Shown piece by piece: positions 1-7,624 of a DNA stretch of 46,249 nucleotides. Source of the DNA: UBA1757 sp045627385 (GTDB lineage: Bacteria; Bacteroidota; Bacteroidia; Bacteroidales; UBA1402); NCBI GenBank assembly GCA_045627385.1, contig JAZQNO010000014.1:1-46249 (forward strand), given 5' to 3'. The position numbers and the translations under genes were made by a program. How positions within the stretch are numbered: the first letter of the stretch is position 1; each line of letters opens with the position of its first letter. The notes beneath the pieces were generated by a model. The model did not search any database and was not told where the DNA came from. It saw only the letters and a list, made by a program, of their open reading frames with translations.

Positions 1-338
1 GCATTCAGAATCCAACGACAAGGGTGCTTTCTCCGCCTTATTCCTGGTTGCCGGCGGATGAATATGACCTGAAGCCATGGAGAGACGATGTCAAGACAAT
101 CTACGATCCTTGTCCTCCAGGATGGAGAGTTCCTACCAAAACAGATATGGACGGAATTTCCGGCATGCCCGCTACCGGTTTTGGCGGTGGTGCCGGTTTT
201 GGAAATCCAAGCAAAGGGTATTACTGGACAGCCACCATAAGTACATCCACTAATGCCTGGGCGTATTGTAACGATGGCCGCAATATGCAAAGCTGGCCTC
301 AGGGAGAGGATTACGCCATCCGCCCCGTACGTGAATAG
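1..338 (+). CDS. C-terminus of a FISUMP-domain surface protein (5' partial)
   Basis: The frame is open from base 3 and runs off the left edge, so only about the last 111 residues are visible. The stretch YDPCPPGWRVPT, the later YYWTAT and the terminal AIRPVRE are hallmarks of the Fibrobacter succinogenes major paralogous (FISUMP) domain, common in secreted or lipid-anchored proteins of Bacteroidota. These proteins are thought to sit at the cell surface, but no enzymatic role is established. An internal GTG at 24 could be called as a start, but the domain is clearly already under way there, so the true start lies outside the window. The gene stops at TAG 336-338 and is followed by the palindrome-rich non-coding stretch. 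Confidence 0.75.
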   Translation, partial: IQNPTTRVLSPPYSWLPADEYDLKPWRDDVKTIYDPCPPGWRVPTKTDMDGISGMPATGFGGGAGFGNPSKGYYWTATISTSTNAWAYCNDGRNMQSWPQGEDYAIRPVRE

Positions 339-552
339 TCATTTTCGCCAAATACAGATTCCGTATAATTCTTGATTATCGTCCGAAATAACTCAATCGT
401 TTAACGCCTTCAAACTCTATCTGAAGGCCGGCCGAGACGATGAGGAGGAGCGCGGCGTAGCTGCGCTCCTCCTTTGCGCTCGAGGGCTCGATTGTTGTCT
501 ATTCGTCAAACAGCACCGATTCCACGGTGGTTTCCAAACCATCCATTGCTGA
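339..552. other. Non-coding stretch with three clustered palindromes
   Basis: No convincing gene is seen. Three inverted repeats lie close together. 406-412/422-428 is a 7-bp stem. 443-453/463-473 is an 11-bp perfect stem of the sequence AGGAGGAGCGC that can extend inward by three more pairs, including one G-U. 480-484/487-491 is a short palindrome. The second could act as a transcription terminator after the FISUMP gene, but it has no long T run on either strand, so I call it only a hairpin. The cluster may mark the edge of the accessory island. Confidence 0.4.
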
Positions 553-837
553 TATCCAGTAACACCACGCTTCCAGACCGGTATTCCTGCACCCCACTAT
601 GAAATACCACCTGGATGTGTGGTGATAGTATTCCCCCGCTCAAAAGTTTCTAAACCGACAAACGGAAGTCAAACCGACAAAAATCGTCTGTCGGTTTCAG
701 CGCGTACCATAGAACGTGAACTTTCGCTTATGCGCAAGAGCGCCATTATCAGACGTGAAGATCGCAGAAATGAAATATTCAAACCTGCAGCAGGGATATA
801 TTTAATTCACTCAACTAATTTTAGGGCAAGACACTGA
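553..837 (+). pseudogene. C-terminal remnant of an AlbA_2/Schlafen-like ATP-binding protein
   Basis: The plus frame opens after a stop at 550-552. It first reads residues resembling the linker seen before the winged helix of AlbA_2 (divergent AAA, Fic-neighbour) proteins: FQTGIPAPHYEI followed by VVIVFPRS. It then reads a helix-turn-helix end, SARTIERELSLMRKSAIIRRE, resembling the 'TIERD..L...G.I.R' C-terminus of that family. The ATP-binding N-terminus is absent and the DNA-binding helices between the two parts look deleted. A GTG at 619 gives a 72-residue frame, but nothing suggests a functional gene. The family call is from pattern memory of motifs, so it is tentative; the fragment state is clear from the short open frame. 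Confidence 0.4.
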
Positions 838-928
838 GGTCAGATATATCAAATTGTAAGTGCTAACTGAGAATTTAACGGTCGAGTTAAGTGAAAAGTA
901 CACGGTGTCTCTAGATTTGCAAATATAA

Positions 929-986
929 TCAGTTTTCTTCTAGTTCATTATATTCGTCATCATCCAAAATCCAAACGACGTGTCTA
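929..986 (-). other. Possible frameshifted C-terminal tail of the HNH protein
   Basis: Just after the T4 tract (A4 at 989-992 on the plus strand) the adjacent minus frame continues from the equivalent of DVLEDF into ARHVVWILDDDEYNELEEN and stops at 929-931. The composition, acidic with hydrophobic spacing, looks like a genuine protein end, whereas the annotated frame stops immediately after DFC. One fewer T would join the two. Whether this is a real mutation, a sequencing error or a coincidence cannot be decided here. Confidence 0.3.
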
Positions 987-2018
987 GCAAAAGTCTTCCA
1001 GCACATCACCGCCGGTCCATTCACGACCGAGGGAGAGGGTGAAGTACTTGATTGCACCTTTCTCGGTGAAGAATGTGCGGATGCTTTTGTGGACAAAATA
1101 GCCGTTTTCAAAAGTGATTTCGCACAAGGCGTATTTGGTGGCGCCGGTGATTCTGGATATTTCTGCCAGATGGCTGCCGTCTTCGGAGATGGCGGCGTCG
1201 AAGACTATGGAGTCGCCCACTTGACTGTGTGAAAAGAGGGTGCCTTTGGGCAGCCTGTCGAGATAGTCCTGCAATGGTGCAGACGAAATGGTCTGAGGTG
1301 TCTGCGGGAATGCGGAAGGCGTTCTCCAATTCAGCTGTTTGGCTCCTGGAGTGAGTGAATTTTTGAGGCCCAATCCGTTGTCGGGCTTGATAGCATCCGT
1401 TTCGCCTGAAGCCGCTTTGGTTTTGTTGGGGTAGTAGCGAGGTGCAGGTTTGTAAATCCATTCGCCCAAGCCGTTTCCTTTTGATCTGCGTTCTTCAAGG
1501 GGCTTATCGGCCCAATCTCTCCAGCGAGCCAGTGAGAACTCTGCCTCTTCTTTGGTGACGTCCCGCATCCATTCGAAATTGGAGTTCTCTGACTCGTGGT
1601 CGCGCAAAAGTCCGGGATTTTCCAAAAAGGCCTCAACACTCCCACAGATCAGTTCTACTTTGGCCCGCGTTATGGGGTTATTAAGGATATTTTCGAGTTT
1701 TGTCAGCCACCGGAGGTTTTCCGGGCGATTGTTGCAACGGTTGGTGTCGATGTGATCGACCACCATGTTGGGCCTTGGCGCTGGTCCATGAAAGGCTGTG
1801 CAGACAACCTGATGCACTCTGACACAGCTGGAAAAGACCATATATCCGCTTTGGGGGGCTTTTTTGCCGAATGTCCATACATTGTCATTGGGGCTGGGTT
1901 TCCGATCTTCTCTTGGAAGCCGGAGAATGGCTCCGTTGTTTCGGACAAGATACGCACGATCCTTGTATTCGCACCGCATCTCGCAGTCGAACACGTTCAA
2001 GCTGGCCGAAGGGTCCAT
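984..2018 (-). CDS. HNH endonuclease, possible homing-type
   Basis: This 344-residue protein carries an HNH_3-type nuclease core. VHQVVCTAFHG (about residues 68-78) leads to VVDHIDTNRCNNRPENL (about 86-102), with H89 as the expected metal/catalytic histidine and N97 and N101 as the following asparagines. A C-terminal region of about 90 residues (from about 255) looks like a separate folded domain that I do not recognise. The ATG at 2016-2018 lies one base after the stop of the XRE regulator, so the two are almost certainly cotranscribed and possibly translationally coupled. The stop TAG (984-986) follows a T4 run; reading the neighbouring frame adds an acidic tail, so the C-terminus may be frameshifted. 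Phage-like homing endonucleases share this core; a defence or selfish role is only inferred. Confidence 0.8.
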   Translation of the reverse strand: MDPSASLNVFDCEMRCEYKDRAYLVRNNGAILRLPREDRKPSPNDNVWTFGKKAPQSGYMVFSSCVRVHQVVCTAFHGPAPRPNMVVDHIDTNRCNNRPENLRWLTKLENILNNPITRAKVELICGSVEAFLENPGLLRDHESENSNFEWMRDVTKEEAEFSLARWRDWADKPLEERRSKGNGLGEWIYKPAPRYYPNKTKAASGETDAIKPDNGLGLKNSLTPGAKQLNWRTPSAFPQTPQTISSAPLQDYLDRLPKGTLFSHSQVGDSIVFDAAISEDGSHLAEISRITGATKYALCEITFENGYFVHKSIRTFFTEKGAIKYFTLSLGREWTGGDVLEDFC

Positions 2019-2019
2019 G

Positions 2020-2523
2020 TTATTGTTCTTCGGGCCTGTTGGGAATAAGTTCCAGATGAGCGTCGAGCACTACCGCGATGCGGGAGAGGATATCCACTCC
2101 GGTGGAGTATTTCCCTTGTTCGATTCGAGACAGGTTGGCGGCATCGATGCCGGCCAGCAGGGCCAGGTCTCTGGCTTCCATGTGTTTTTTCTCGCGAAGT
2201 TGTCTGATGCTTTTGCCTATCCGTTCGCGCTCTGCCTGCCGGTTTCCGCCTCCAATGCCCAAGTGGGGGATGGCATTCTGCATGAAATCCCATTGGATGC
2301 GGTTTATCATCTTTTCCTTGTCGTCCGAAAAGTCTCGGTCAAAGATGAATTCGATCAGGTGTAGCAGATAGTTTTTGTACTCGTCGCTTTCATACCTTGC
2401 CAAATCCGAGAGGATGTTGAAAATCTCGCCATCGGGCGTTTGCACCTCAACCATCCTTTCGTTGAGGATTTGAGCTCGAGACTTTGTCTCGACACTCATG
2501 AATTTCTTTAAGTTTTTGTCCAT
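2020..2523 (-). CDS. XRE-family transcriptional regulator
   Basis: The protein has 167 residues if read from ATG 2521-2523; the TTG four codons upstream is less likely. The last 65 residues form a Cro/CI-type helix-turn-helix: IGKSIRQLREKKHM, then LALLAGIDAANLSRIEQGKYS as the recognition unit, then VDILSRIAVVLDAHLEL. The N-terminal 100 residues are mostly helical, contain no recognised domain and may be the dimerisation or sensor part. The gene is first in a two-gene unit with the HNH endonuclease. Its promoter at 2582-2613 is overlapped by a 20-bp near-palindrome, which fits autoregulation. An antitoxin-like or repressor role for the downstream nuclease is an inference from the pairing only. 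Confidence 0.85.
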   Translation of the reverse strand: MDKNLKKFMSVETKSRAQILNERMVEVQTPDGEIFNILSDLARYESDEYKNYLLHLIEFIFDRDFSDDKEKMINRIQWDFMQNAIPHLGIGGGNRQAERERIGKSIRQLREKKHMEARDLALLAGIDAANLSRIEQGKYSTGVDILSRIAVVLDAHLELIPNRPEEQ

Positions 2524-2581
2524 AATGATGTTCAATCAATCGATTTATTAATGTGTCGCCACCTTTAAATTAAACATGGGG

Positions 2582-2613
2582 CAAATATAGATAAGGATTT
2601 ACTAATTGGCAAA
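2582..2613 (-). promoter_or_regulatory. Promoter of the XRE-HNH unit
   Basis: On the minus strand TATATTTG (2582-2589) fits the Bacteroidota -7 box TAnnTTTG. It is preceded after exactly 20 bases by TTTG (2610-2613), the -33 box. About 58 bases separate the -7 box from the chosen ATG at 2523. Confidence 0.7.
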
Positions 2614-2623
2614 TTTACCAATT
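2604..2623. promoter_or_regulatory. Candidate XRE operator palindrome
   Basis: AATTGGCAAATTTACCAATT is an 18-of-20 palindrome; the single mismatched pair is C2610/A2617. It covers the -33 box of the XRE promoter, so a protein bound here would block RNA polymerase. This is the expected place for autorepression by the XRE protein. A second small repeat, CAATT-gaaa-AATTG, follows directly on the right. Confidence 0.5.
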
Positions 2624-2903
2624 GAAAAATTGAGCTGAAACAATTTTAAGTTGTCCAGGTCGCAGACAAGAACATCGAAGGGGCATAGGGCTGCCTCTCG
2701 CCGTGCTGCCTTTTTAAATGTCCGAAGTCGAACTCAAACCCTGAGTGGATGCCTTAAGTTCAAGAATGTATGTGTGAAGAATGGCAGAATGCTTCGGACC
2801 TATGGCCAATTTTTAGTAGTGGGTTGCTTTATGTGCTGGGATACTGAGACTTTTGGGTGTTAACTGTTACCGTTAACTGCGATTTATTTCAATCTCTTTG
2901 CGA

Positions 2904-3090
2904 GGGCTTGGACAGGTGCTGAAGGCGGACCGTAAACACCCGCTTTTCCGTGAGCGGGAGGGACCCGGAGCTTAGACTTGCCCTTGGCAAGGCTAAGGTC
3001 TGGGAGGGACGAGCAGTTAGATGCAGCGGGCGCAGCAGCGACCGCGGAGACTAACTGCGAGCGTCCGCCTTCAACACCTGTCCAGAGCCC
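2904..3090. ncRNA. Structured RNA candidate or palindromic repeat element, four-way junction
   Basis: The two ends form a long stem: 2904-2908 pairs with 3086-3090, 2909-2918 with 3075-3084, and 2920-2930 with 3063-3073. That is 26 pairs with one bulge (3085) and one C/A mismatch (2919/3074). Inside are three separate hairpins: 2939-2945/2952-2958; a long arm 2964-2975 with 2993-3004 that continues into 2977-2982/2986-2991; and 3013-3020/3051-3058 with an inner stem 3026-3029/3042-3045. The sequence GGGAGGGAC occurs at the end of the first and of the second hairpin (2956-2964 and 3002-3010), leaving AGGGA in each linker. Two G-U pairs favour the plus strand as RNA and one favours the minus. 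It does not match RNase P, tmRNA, SRP or 6S signatures that I know. A mobile REP/MITE-like palindrome is the main alternative. Confidence 0.5.
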
Positions 3091-3229
3091 GGCCGAGGTA
3101 TGATGCAGACAGAACATTTCAACTCATCTACTGTAACGGTTTTGTCCTTGGTCTTGTTGCTTTGCCCACTGGCGTCTGCGGAGGGTGGCAAAACGTGACC
3201 TACATCAACCGACGCTGCGACTTTTTTCA

Positions 3230-3237
3230 TATCTTTG
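3230..3237 (+). promoter_or_regulatory. -7 box of the GH51 gene
   Basis: TATCTTTG fits TAnnTTTG and lies 23 bases before the ATG at 3261. No clear TTTG is seen 19-21 bases upstream, so the promoter may be weak or activator-dependent. Confidence 0.5.
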
Positions 3238-3260
3238 TCTCAATTGATATCTTGCACAAT

Positions 3261-5840
3261 ATGAAACACCTCTCAACTCTGATAGTTGCGGCATTGTTTT
3301 CTCTTGCTTCGGTGCAGGCGATGGGGGCGGCTCCCGACTCTGTTTTCGTGAGGCCCCTGCGCAACGGCAATGCCCTGCGACTGGCATACAGCGTGGACAA
3401 CCGCTGTTGGAACCCTGTCGATGTGAACCTCTTGTCGTGCGACTACGGCGCGTGGGGCTCCGAGAAAAAGATGGCCTCCGAGCCGAGTGTGATCCGCGAC
3501 GCCGACGGGGAGTGGTATGCCGTGTGGGCTGTCAACGGCCGAGTGAACCAGTTTGCCACCGCTCACACGCACCGGCTCGAGGTGTGGGTGCCGCAGGACT
3601 ATCCCTACATGACCACCGAAACGGAAAATGTGGTGGACCCCGTGCTGAGCAAGCGCGGCAGCACCTTTGTGGTTACCTACGGCACGGCTGCGGGCAATAC
3701 CTACGAGACCACCTCGACCGACTTTGTCCACTGGACAGCGGCCAAAAAGACCGGCGCTGCGCCACTGCCGCCGGCCGTCATCAGGGCCCCCTGGGCAGAG
3801 ATAGAGTCGCTCATCGTGCACGCCGAGGCCTCGGCATTCCGTGCCTCGCGCGACAACAGCGGCATGGGCGACGACCGCCGTGTGTTTGAGCCTGTGAAAG
3901 ACCTCAGAGCCACGCTCACGGCCGACCTGAACGACTCCAAGCCGATCTCTCCCGATCTGTTCGGCATATTCTTCGAAGACATCAACTATGCCGCCGACGG
4001 CGGTCTCTACGGCGAGATGCTCCAGAACCGCGATTTCGAATACTCGGAGAAAGACCACCGGGGCTGGAATGCTCAGATGGCCTGGACGGCGCAGCTGGCT
4101 TCGCCCAGTGGCGGCAGGATGGCCTGGGACATAGCCGACGAGGCACCGATCCACGAAAACAACCGCCACTACAGCAGGCTCCGCACCGAGGTTGCCGGCG
4201 GTGTCTGGCTGGCCAATACCGGCTACGACGGGGCGGGTTTCCGACTCAGGAAAGGCGAGAAGTTCGACTTTTCGCTGCTGTTGCGCACCGACGAAAAGCG
4301 GCCGCAGAAGCTGCGCGTCTCGCTTGCCAAGGGCGACACGCTCTATGCCTCGAGCGTGCTGAACGTGCCGAAGGGCCGGTGGAAACAGCTCTCGACCGTG
4401 CTCACGGCCAATGCCGATGCCGACGACGCCTGCCTGTGCATCGAGCCGCTTACGGCCGGCTGTGTGGATGTCGACTTTGCTTCGCTTTTCCCACAGAATA
4501 CCTTCCGCAACCGCAAGAACGGAATGCGCGCCGACCTGGCTCAGGCGCTCGCCGACATGAAACCGCGCTTTGTGCGTTTCCCCGGCGGATGTGTGTCACA
4601 CGGCAACGGCATCGACAACATCTACCACTGGGGCGCCACCATAGGGCCGCTCTGGGAGCGCCAGCCCGACTGGAACATCTGGCACTACCATCAGTCGCGC
4701 GGACTGGGTTTCTTTGAGTATTTTCAGTTTTGCGAAGATATCGGCGCCGAGCCGCTGCCTGTGCTGGCGGCCGGTGTGCCCTGCCAGAACTCTTCGGTGG
4801 GCGGCAACGGGCAGCAGGGCGGCATACCCTTCGAGCGCGAACTCAAGTCGGGCGGCAAGGCTCCCAAGTATTATTACAAGGGCAAACCGCTCACAATGGA
4901 GTCGTACCTGCAGGAGCTCCTCGACCTGATCGAGTGGGCCAACGGCGACGCGCGCAGGTCGAAGCTGGCCAAGATGCGTGCGGATGCGGGCCACAAGGCT
5001 CCGTTCAACCTCAAGTATCTGGGCATTGGCAATGAGGACCTGCTCTCCGAAACCTTCTTCGAGCGCTACCACTATCTCTGCCGCGAGATAAAGAAGGCCC
5101 ACCCCGAGATATGCATCGTCGGCACCGTGGGCCCGTTCTGGGAAGGCTCCGACTATGAGTACGGCTGGGAGGACGCGCGCCGCGAGGGCATGGCCTGTGT
5201 CGACGAGCACTACTACAATCCCGTGGGCTGGTATCTCCACCATCAGGACTTCTACGACAAGTATGACCGCAGCGGCACCAAGGTGTATCTCGGTGAGTGG
5301 GCGTCGAAGGGCAACCGGTGGGAGAACGCTCTTGCCGAAGCCATCCATATAACCAATATCGAACGCAATGCCGATGTGGTGGTCATGTCGAGCTATGCGC
5401 CGCTTCTGGCCCGCGAAGGCCATACGCAGTGGAATCCCGACCTGATCTATTTCAACCGCGACGAGGTGAAACCCACGCCCAACTACTACATACAGATGCT
5501 CAACGGCCGCAATGCCGGCACGCAGTACATCTACTCCGACCTGCGTCTCTCCGACCAGGCTGCGTCGCAGCGCGTGAAGGCAAGCGTCGTGCGTGCGGAG
5601 AACGGCGACGTCATCGTGAAACTTGTCAATGCACTCCCTGTCGCCACCGCCCTGACGCTCTGTCTCGACGGCCTGCCCTCGGATCTGACCGAGGCCACCC
5701 TCACGCAACTGTCGGCCGATGTGAACGCCCGCAGCGTGGCAGCGCCCAGCGTTTCGACACTCAGCGTATCGGGCTCCGGCTTCGAGCTCAGTCTTCCGGA
5801 ATATTCATTCACCGTGATACGCCTGCAGACGAAGCGCTAG
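3261..5840 (+). CDS. Secreted alpha-L-arabinofuranosidase, GH51
   Basis: This 859-residue enzyme should remove terminal arabinofuranose from arabinan or arabinoxylan outside the cytoplasm. The first 22 or so residues (MKHLSTLIVAALFSLASVQA) are a signal peptide. The frame is open further upstream, but that part runs through the structured element and the promoter, so ATG 3261 is chosen. Residues about 25-190 resemble part of a GH43-like beta-propeller (SEPSVIRDADGEWYAVW), followed by the GH51 core beginning near FGIFFEDINYAADGG. The acid/base is predicted as E592 in GIGNED and the nucleophile as E679 in YLGEWAS. RFPGGCVSHGNG and the C-terminal beta domain also fit GH51. The gene stands alone, facing the minus-strand GH28 gene, and fits pectin side-chain degradation. 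Confidence 0.9.
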   Translation: MKHLSTLIVAALFSLASVQAMGAAPDSVFVRPLRNGNALRLAYSVDNRCWNPVDVNLLSCDYGAWGSEKKMASEPSVIRDADGEWYAVWAVNGRVNQFATAHTHRLEVWVPQDYPYMTTETENVVDPVLSKRGSTFVVTYGTAAGNTYETTSTDFVHWTAAKKTGAAPLPPAVIRAPWAEIESLIVHAEASAFRASRDNSGMGDDRRVFEPVKDLRATLTADLNDSKPISPDLFGIFFEDINYAADGGLYGEMLQNRDFEYSEKDHRGWNAQMAWTAQLASPSGGRMAWDIADEAPIHENNRHYSRLRTEVAGGVWLANTGYDGAGFRLRKGEKFDFSLLLRTDEKRPQKLRVSLAKGDTLYASSVLNVPKGRWKQLSTVLTANADADDACLCIEPLTAGCVDVDFASLFPQNTFRNRKNGMRADLAQALADMKPRFVRFPGGCVSHGNGIDNIYHWGATIGPLWERQPDWNIWHYHQSRGLGFFEYFQFCEDIGAEPLPVLAAGVPCQNSSVGGNGQQGGIPFERELKSGGKAPKYYYKGKPLTMESYLQELLDLIEWANGDARRSKLAKMRADAGHKAPFNLKYLGIGNEDLLSETFFERYHYLCREIKKAHPEICIVGTVGPFWEGSDYEYGWEDARREGMACVDEHYYNPVGWYLHHQDFYDKYDRSGTKVYLGEWASKGNRWENALAEAIHITNIERNADVVVMSSYAPLLAREGHTQWNPDLIYFNRDEVKPTPNYYIQMLNGRNAGTQYIYSDLRLSDQAASQRVKASVVRAENGDVIVKLVNALPVATALTLCLDGLPSDLTEATLTQLSADVNARSVAAPSVSTLSVSGSGFELSLPEYSFTVIRLQTKR

Positions 5841-5937
5841 TGTGTTTCGCCGGGCGGAGGCTTATTCCGAAACTACGCAAACGGCATTTCATAGCCGGAG
5901 ATGAGACCGCCGTATGTTTTTGAGGGGTCCTGCACGT

Positions 5938-6021
5938 TTACAAAACAGGAGCCGATCTCAAATAAGTCGTTCCCTTATAGGTCAAATTGAAATCTTCCAC
6001 GAGGTTCCGGAGTTCAACTGC
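5938..6021 (-). pseudogene. Short possible C-terminal gene remnant
   Basis: In the 252-base gap between the GH51 and GH28 genes, the minus frame reads 27 codons, ending ...FNLTYKGTTYLRSAPVL then TAA, and is closed upstream by a stop at 6022-6024. The sequence has the look of a conserved protein C-terminus, but I cannot identify the family and no start or body is present. It may equally be chance. Confidence 0.2.
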
Positions 6022-6092
6022 CTAGGAGAGCTGCCACTGCAAGCAAATAGGAAAAGGTTCTGTTCATAGAATAGGCCGATTGATTTGCAAAA

Positions 6093-7613
6093 TCAGCGGC
6101 CGGGAGCGAAGCCGGTGATGCCCATCTTGGGGCTGTCGCCGCCTTTCTGGTCCCAGACGATGTCTTTGACGTTGAGGTCGCGCACGTTCACGATGTTGTT
6201 GACAAACTTGGTCACCTTGCCCACACGGATGTCTTCGATGTTGACTCCGGTGATGGGGTCGCGCTCGTCGCCGCGCAGTTCGTAGATGGCTTCGGTCGAC
6301 TCGCAGGAGGCGTGACGGATGCTGATGTTGCGGATGCGGGTGATGGCCGTCTCGAAGGTGGGCACGATGTCGCGCCACTGGTAGAGCACGTCGGTGTCGA
6401 TTTCAAACACGCGCAGCATATCCTTGGCCGACACGTTTTCGACGGTGATGTCTTCGATGAATCCGCCGCGGCGGTGATTGGTCTTGATGTAGAACAGGCG
6501 GTAGACCGAATCGCTCGACTTGCAGTCGTGCATGTAGACGCGTCTCACACCGCCGGCCATTTCGCTGCCGATGCCCAGCAGGCAGTGGCCTTTGATGATT
6601 TCACAGTTGCGCACGACGACGTCTTGTGTGGGGGTGGCCAGACGCCAGGCGTCCTGGTTGCGGCCCGACTTGATGACCACGGCATCGTCGCCCTGGTCGA
6701 AACGGCAGTTCTCCACGATGGCGTGCTGGGTCATCTCCAGGTCGATGCCGTCGTTGTTGTGGCCGTGGGCATAGACGTCGAGGTTGTGGGCCCAGACATC
6801 TTTGCAGAGATACAGATGGATGGTCCAGAACGGACTTTCGCGGATCTGGATGCTGTCGAGCTGCACGTTGGTGCAGCGGTTGAACTGGATCAGGTGGGGA
6901 CGCATCTGTGCGCCGTTTTCCTCCATGTGGCGGTGTTCGACGGGTATGCCCGTGGAGCACATGGCATAGAGCTGGCGGGTGGCCTGGATGTGCGATTCGG
7001 GACGGTCGAACCAGGTGCGCCAGAAGCCCATGCGGGGCATGAGGCTGCCCGGGCCGGTGATGGCGATGTTGTCGCACTCGTAGGCATAGACCAGCGGGGA
7101 ATAGTTCATGCACTCGGTGCCTTCCCACGACGAGCGTACGGCGGGAAGATACAGCTCGGGATTGTCTTCGAAAATGACCACGGCGCCTTTGCTCAGATAC
7201 AGGTTGCAGCGGCTTTCGAAATGGATGGGTCCGGTGACCCAGATGCCTTCGGGCACGACCACGCGGCCGCCTCCGGCCTTGTTGCAGGCGGCCATGGCCT
7301 TGGCGAAGGCCCGGGTGTTGTCTTCGATGTGCGAATCCTTGGCTTTCACTTCATCCACGTTGAGGGCGGCGCCCGATTTGCTCACCGATTTGGGCAGACG
7401 CGAGTCTTTGGCTCCGTAGCGGTCGATGGGAAAATCCTGGTCGGGGAATACGAACATTTCGAGGGGGGCAAACTCGAAGGGAGCCTCGGGGGCTTCGACG
7501 GTCTGCACGGGAACGGGTTCTTCGATCTCGCCTTTTCTGTTGCGGGGTTCGGCTTGGAGGGCGAGGCTGAAGCAGCTGGCTGCCATCAGCGCAAGGGCAA
7601 AGGAAGTTTTCAT
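6093..7613 (-). CDS. Secreted polygalacturonase, GH28
   Basis: The 506-residue protein begins with a signal peptide (MKTSFALALMAASCFSLALQA) and should hydrolyse galacturonan or oligogalacturonides in the periplasm or outside. The right-handed beta-helix family motifs are visible in order: HNNDGID (N286-N287-D288 through D291), QGDDAVV (D309-D310, catalytic pair), KGHCLLGIGSE (H343, in the position of the family GHG motif) and FYIKTN (K377, family RIK). It starts 11 bases after the second chromate-transporter gene and is probably the last gene of the MATE-chrA-chrA-GH28 run. The long minus frame extends far upstream of the ATG at 7611-7613 through the transporter genes; that extension is not coding. 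Confidence 0.88.
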   Translation of the reverse strand: MKTSFALALMAASCFSLALQAEPRNRKGEIEEPVPVQTVEAPEAPFEFAPLEMFVFPDQDFPIDRYGAKDSRLPKSVSKSGAALNVDEVKAKDSHIEDNTRAFAKAMAACNKAGGGRVVVPEGIWVTGPIHFESRCNLYLSKGAVVIFEDNPELYLPAVRSSWEGTECMNYSPLVYAYECDNIAITGPGSLMPRMGFWRTWFDRPESHIQATRQLYAMCSTGIPVEHRHMEENGAQMRPHLIQFNRCTNVQLDSIQIRESPFWTIHLYLCKDVWAHNLDVYAHGHNNDGIDLEMTQHAIVENCRFDQGDDAVVIKSGRNQDAWRLATPTQDVVVRNCEIIKGHCLLGIGSEMAGGVRRVYMHDCKSSDSVYRLFYIKTNHRRGGFIEDITVENVSAKDMLRVFEIDTDVLYQWRDIVPTFETAITRIRNISIRHASCESTEAIYELRGDERDPITGVNIEDIRVGKVTKFVNNIVNVRDLNVKDIVWDQKGGDSPKMGITGFAPGR

Positions 7614-7624
7614 ATCTGTATGGG

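Noticed and set aside
500..640. A minus-strand fragment ending ...VESVLFDE then stop.
   Set aside because: The plus-strand remnant at 553-837 has better family resemblance, and the minus frame has neither start nor recognisable motif.
2651..2863. A 70-codon plus-strand open frame between the XRE promoter and the structured element.
   Set aside because: No start signal, no domain, Arg/Ser-rich composition typical of a chance frame. I see nothing else in this stretch except two GTTAAC sites at 2859-2864 and 2872-2877.
2904..3090. Identity as RNase P, SRP, tmRNA, 6S or a retron RNA.
   Set aside because: The characteristic core sequences of the first four are missing, and no reverse transcriptase lies nearby.
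2884..3117. A 77-codon minus-strand open frame across the structured element.
   Set aside because: It runs through both arms of the long stem and all hairpins; the fold explains the sequence better than a protein, and small frames are common in GC-rich repeats.
3021..3260. An N-terminal extension of the GH51 gene by 80 codons.
   Set aside because: It would start inside the structured element and cross the promoter; the signal peptide begins at 3261.
3273..4169. Long open frames antisense to GH51, and likewise antisense to GH28, the MATE gene, thrA, AddA/AddB and others.
   Set aside because: They are mirror frames of GC-rich codon use; the sense proteins carry complete family motifs.
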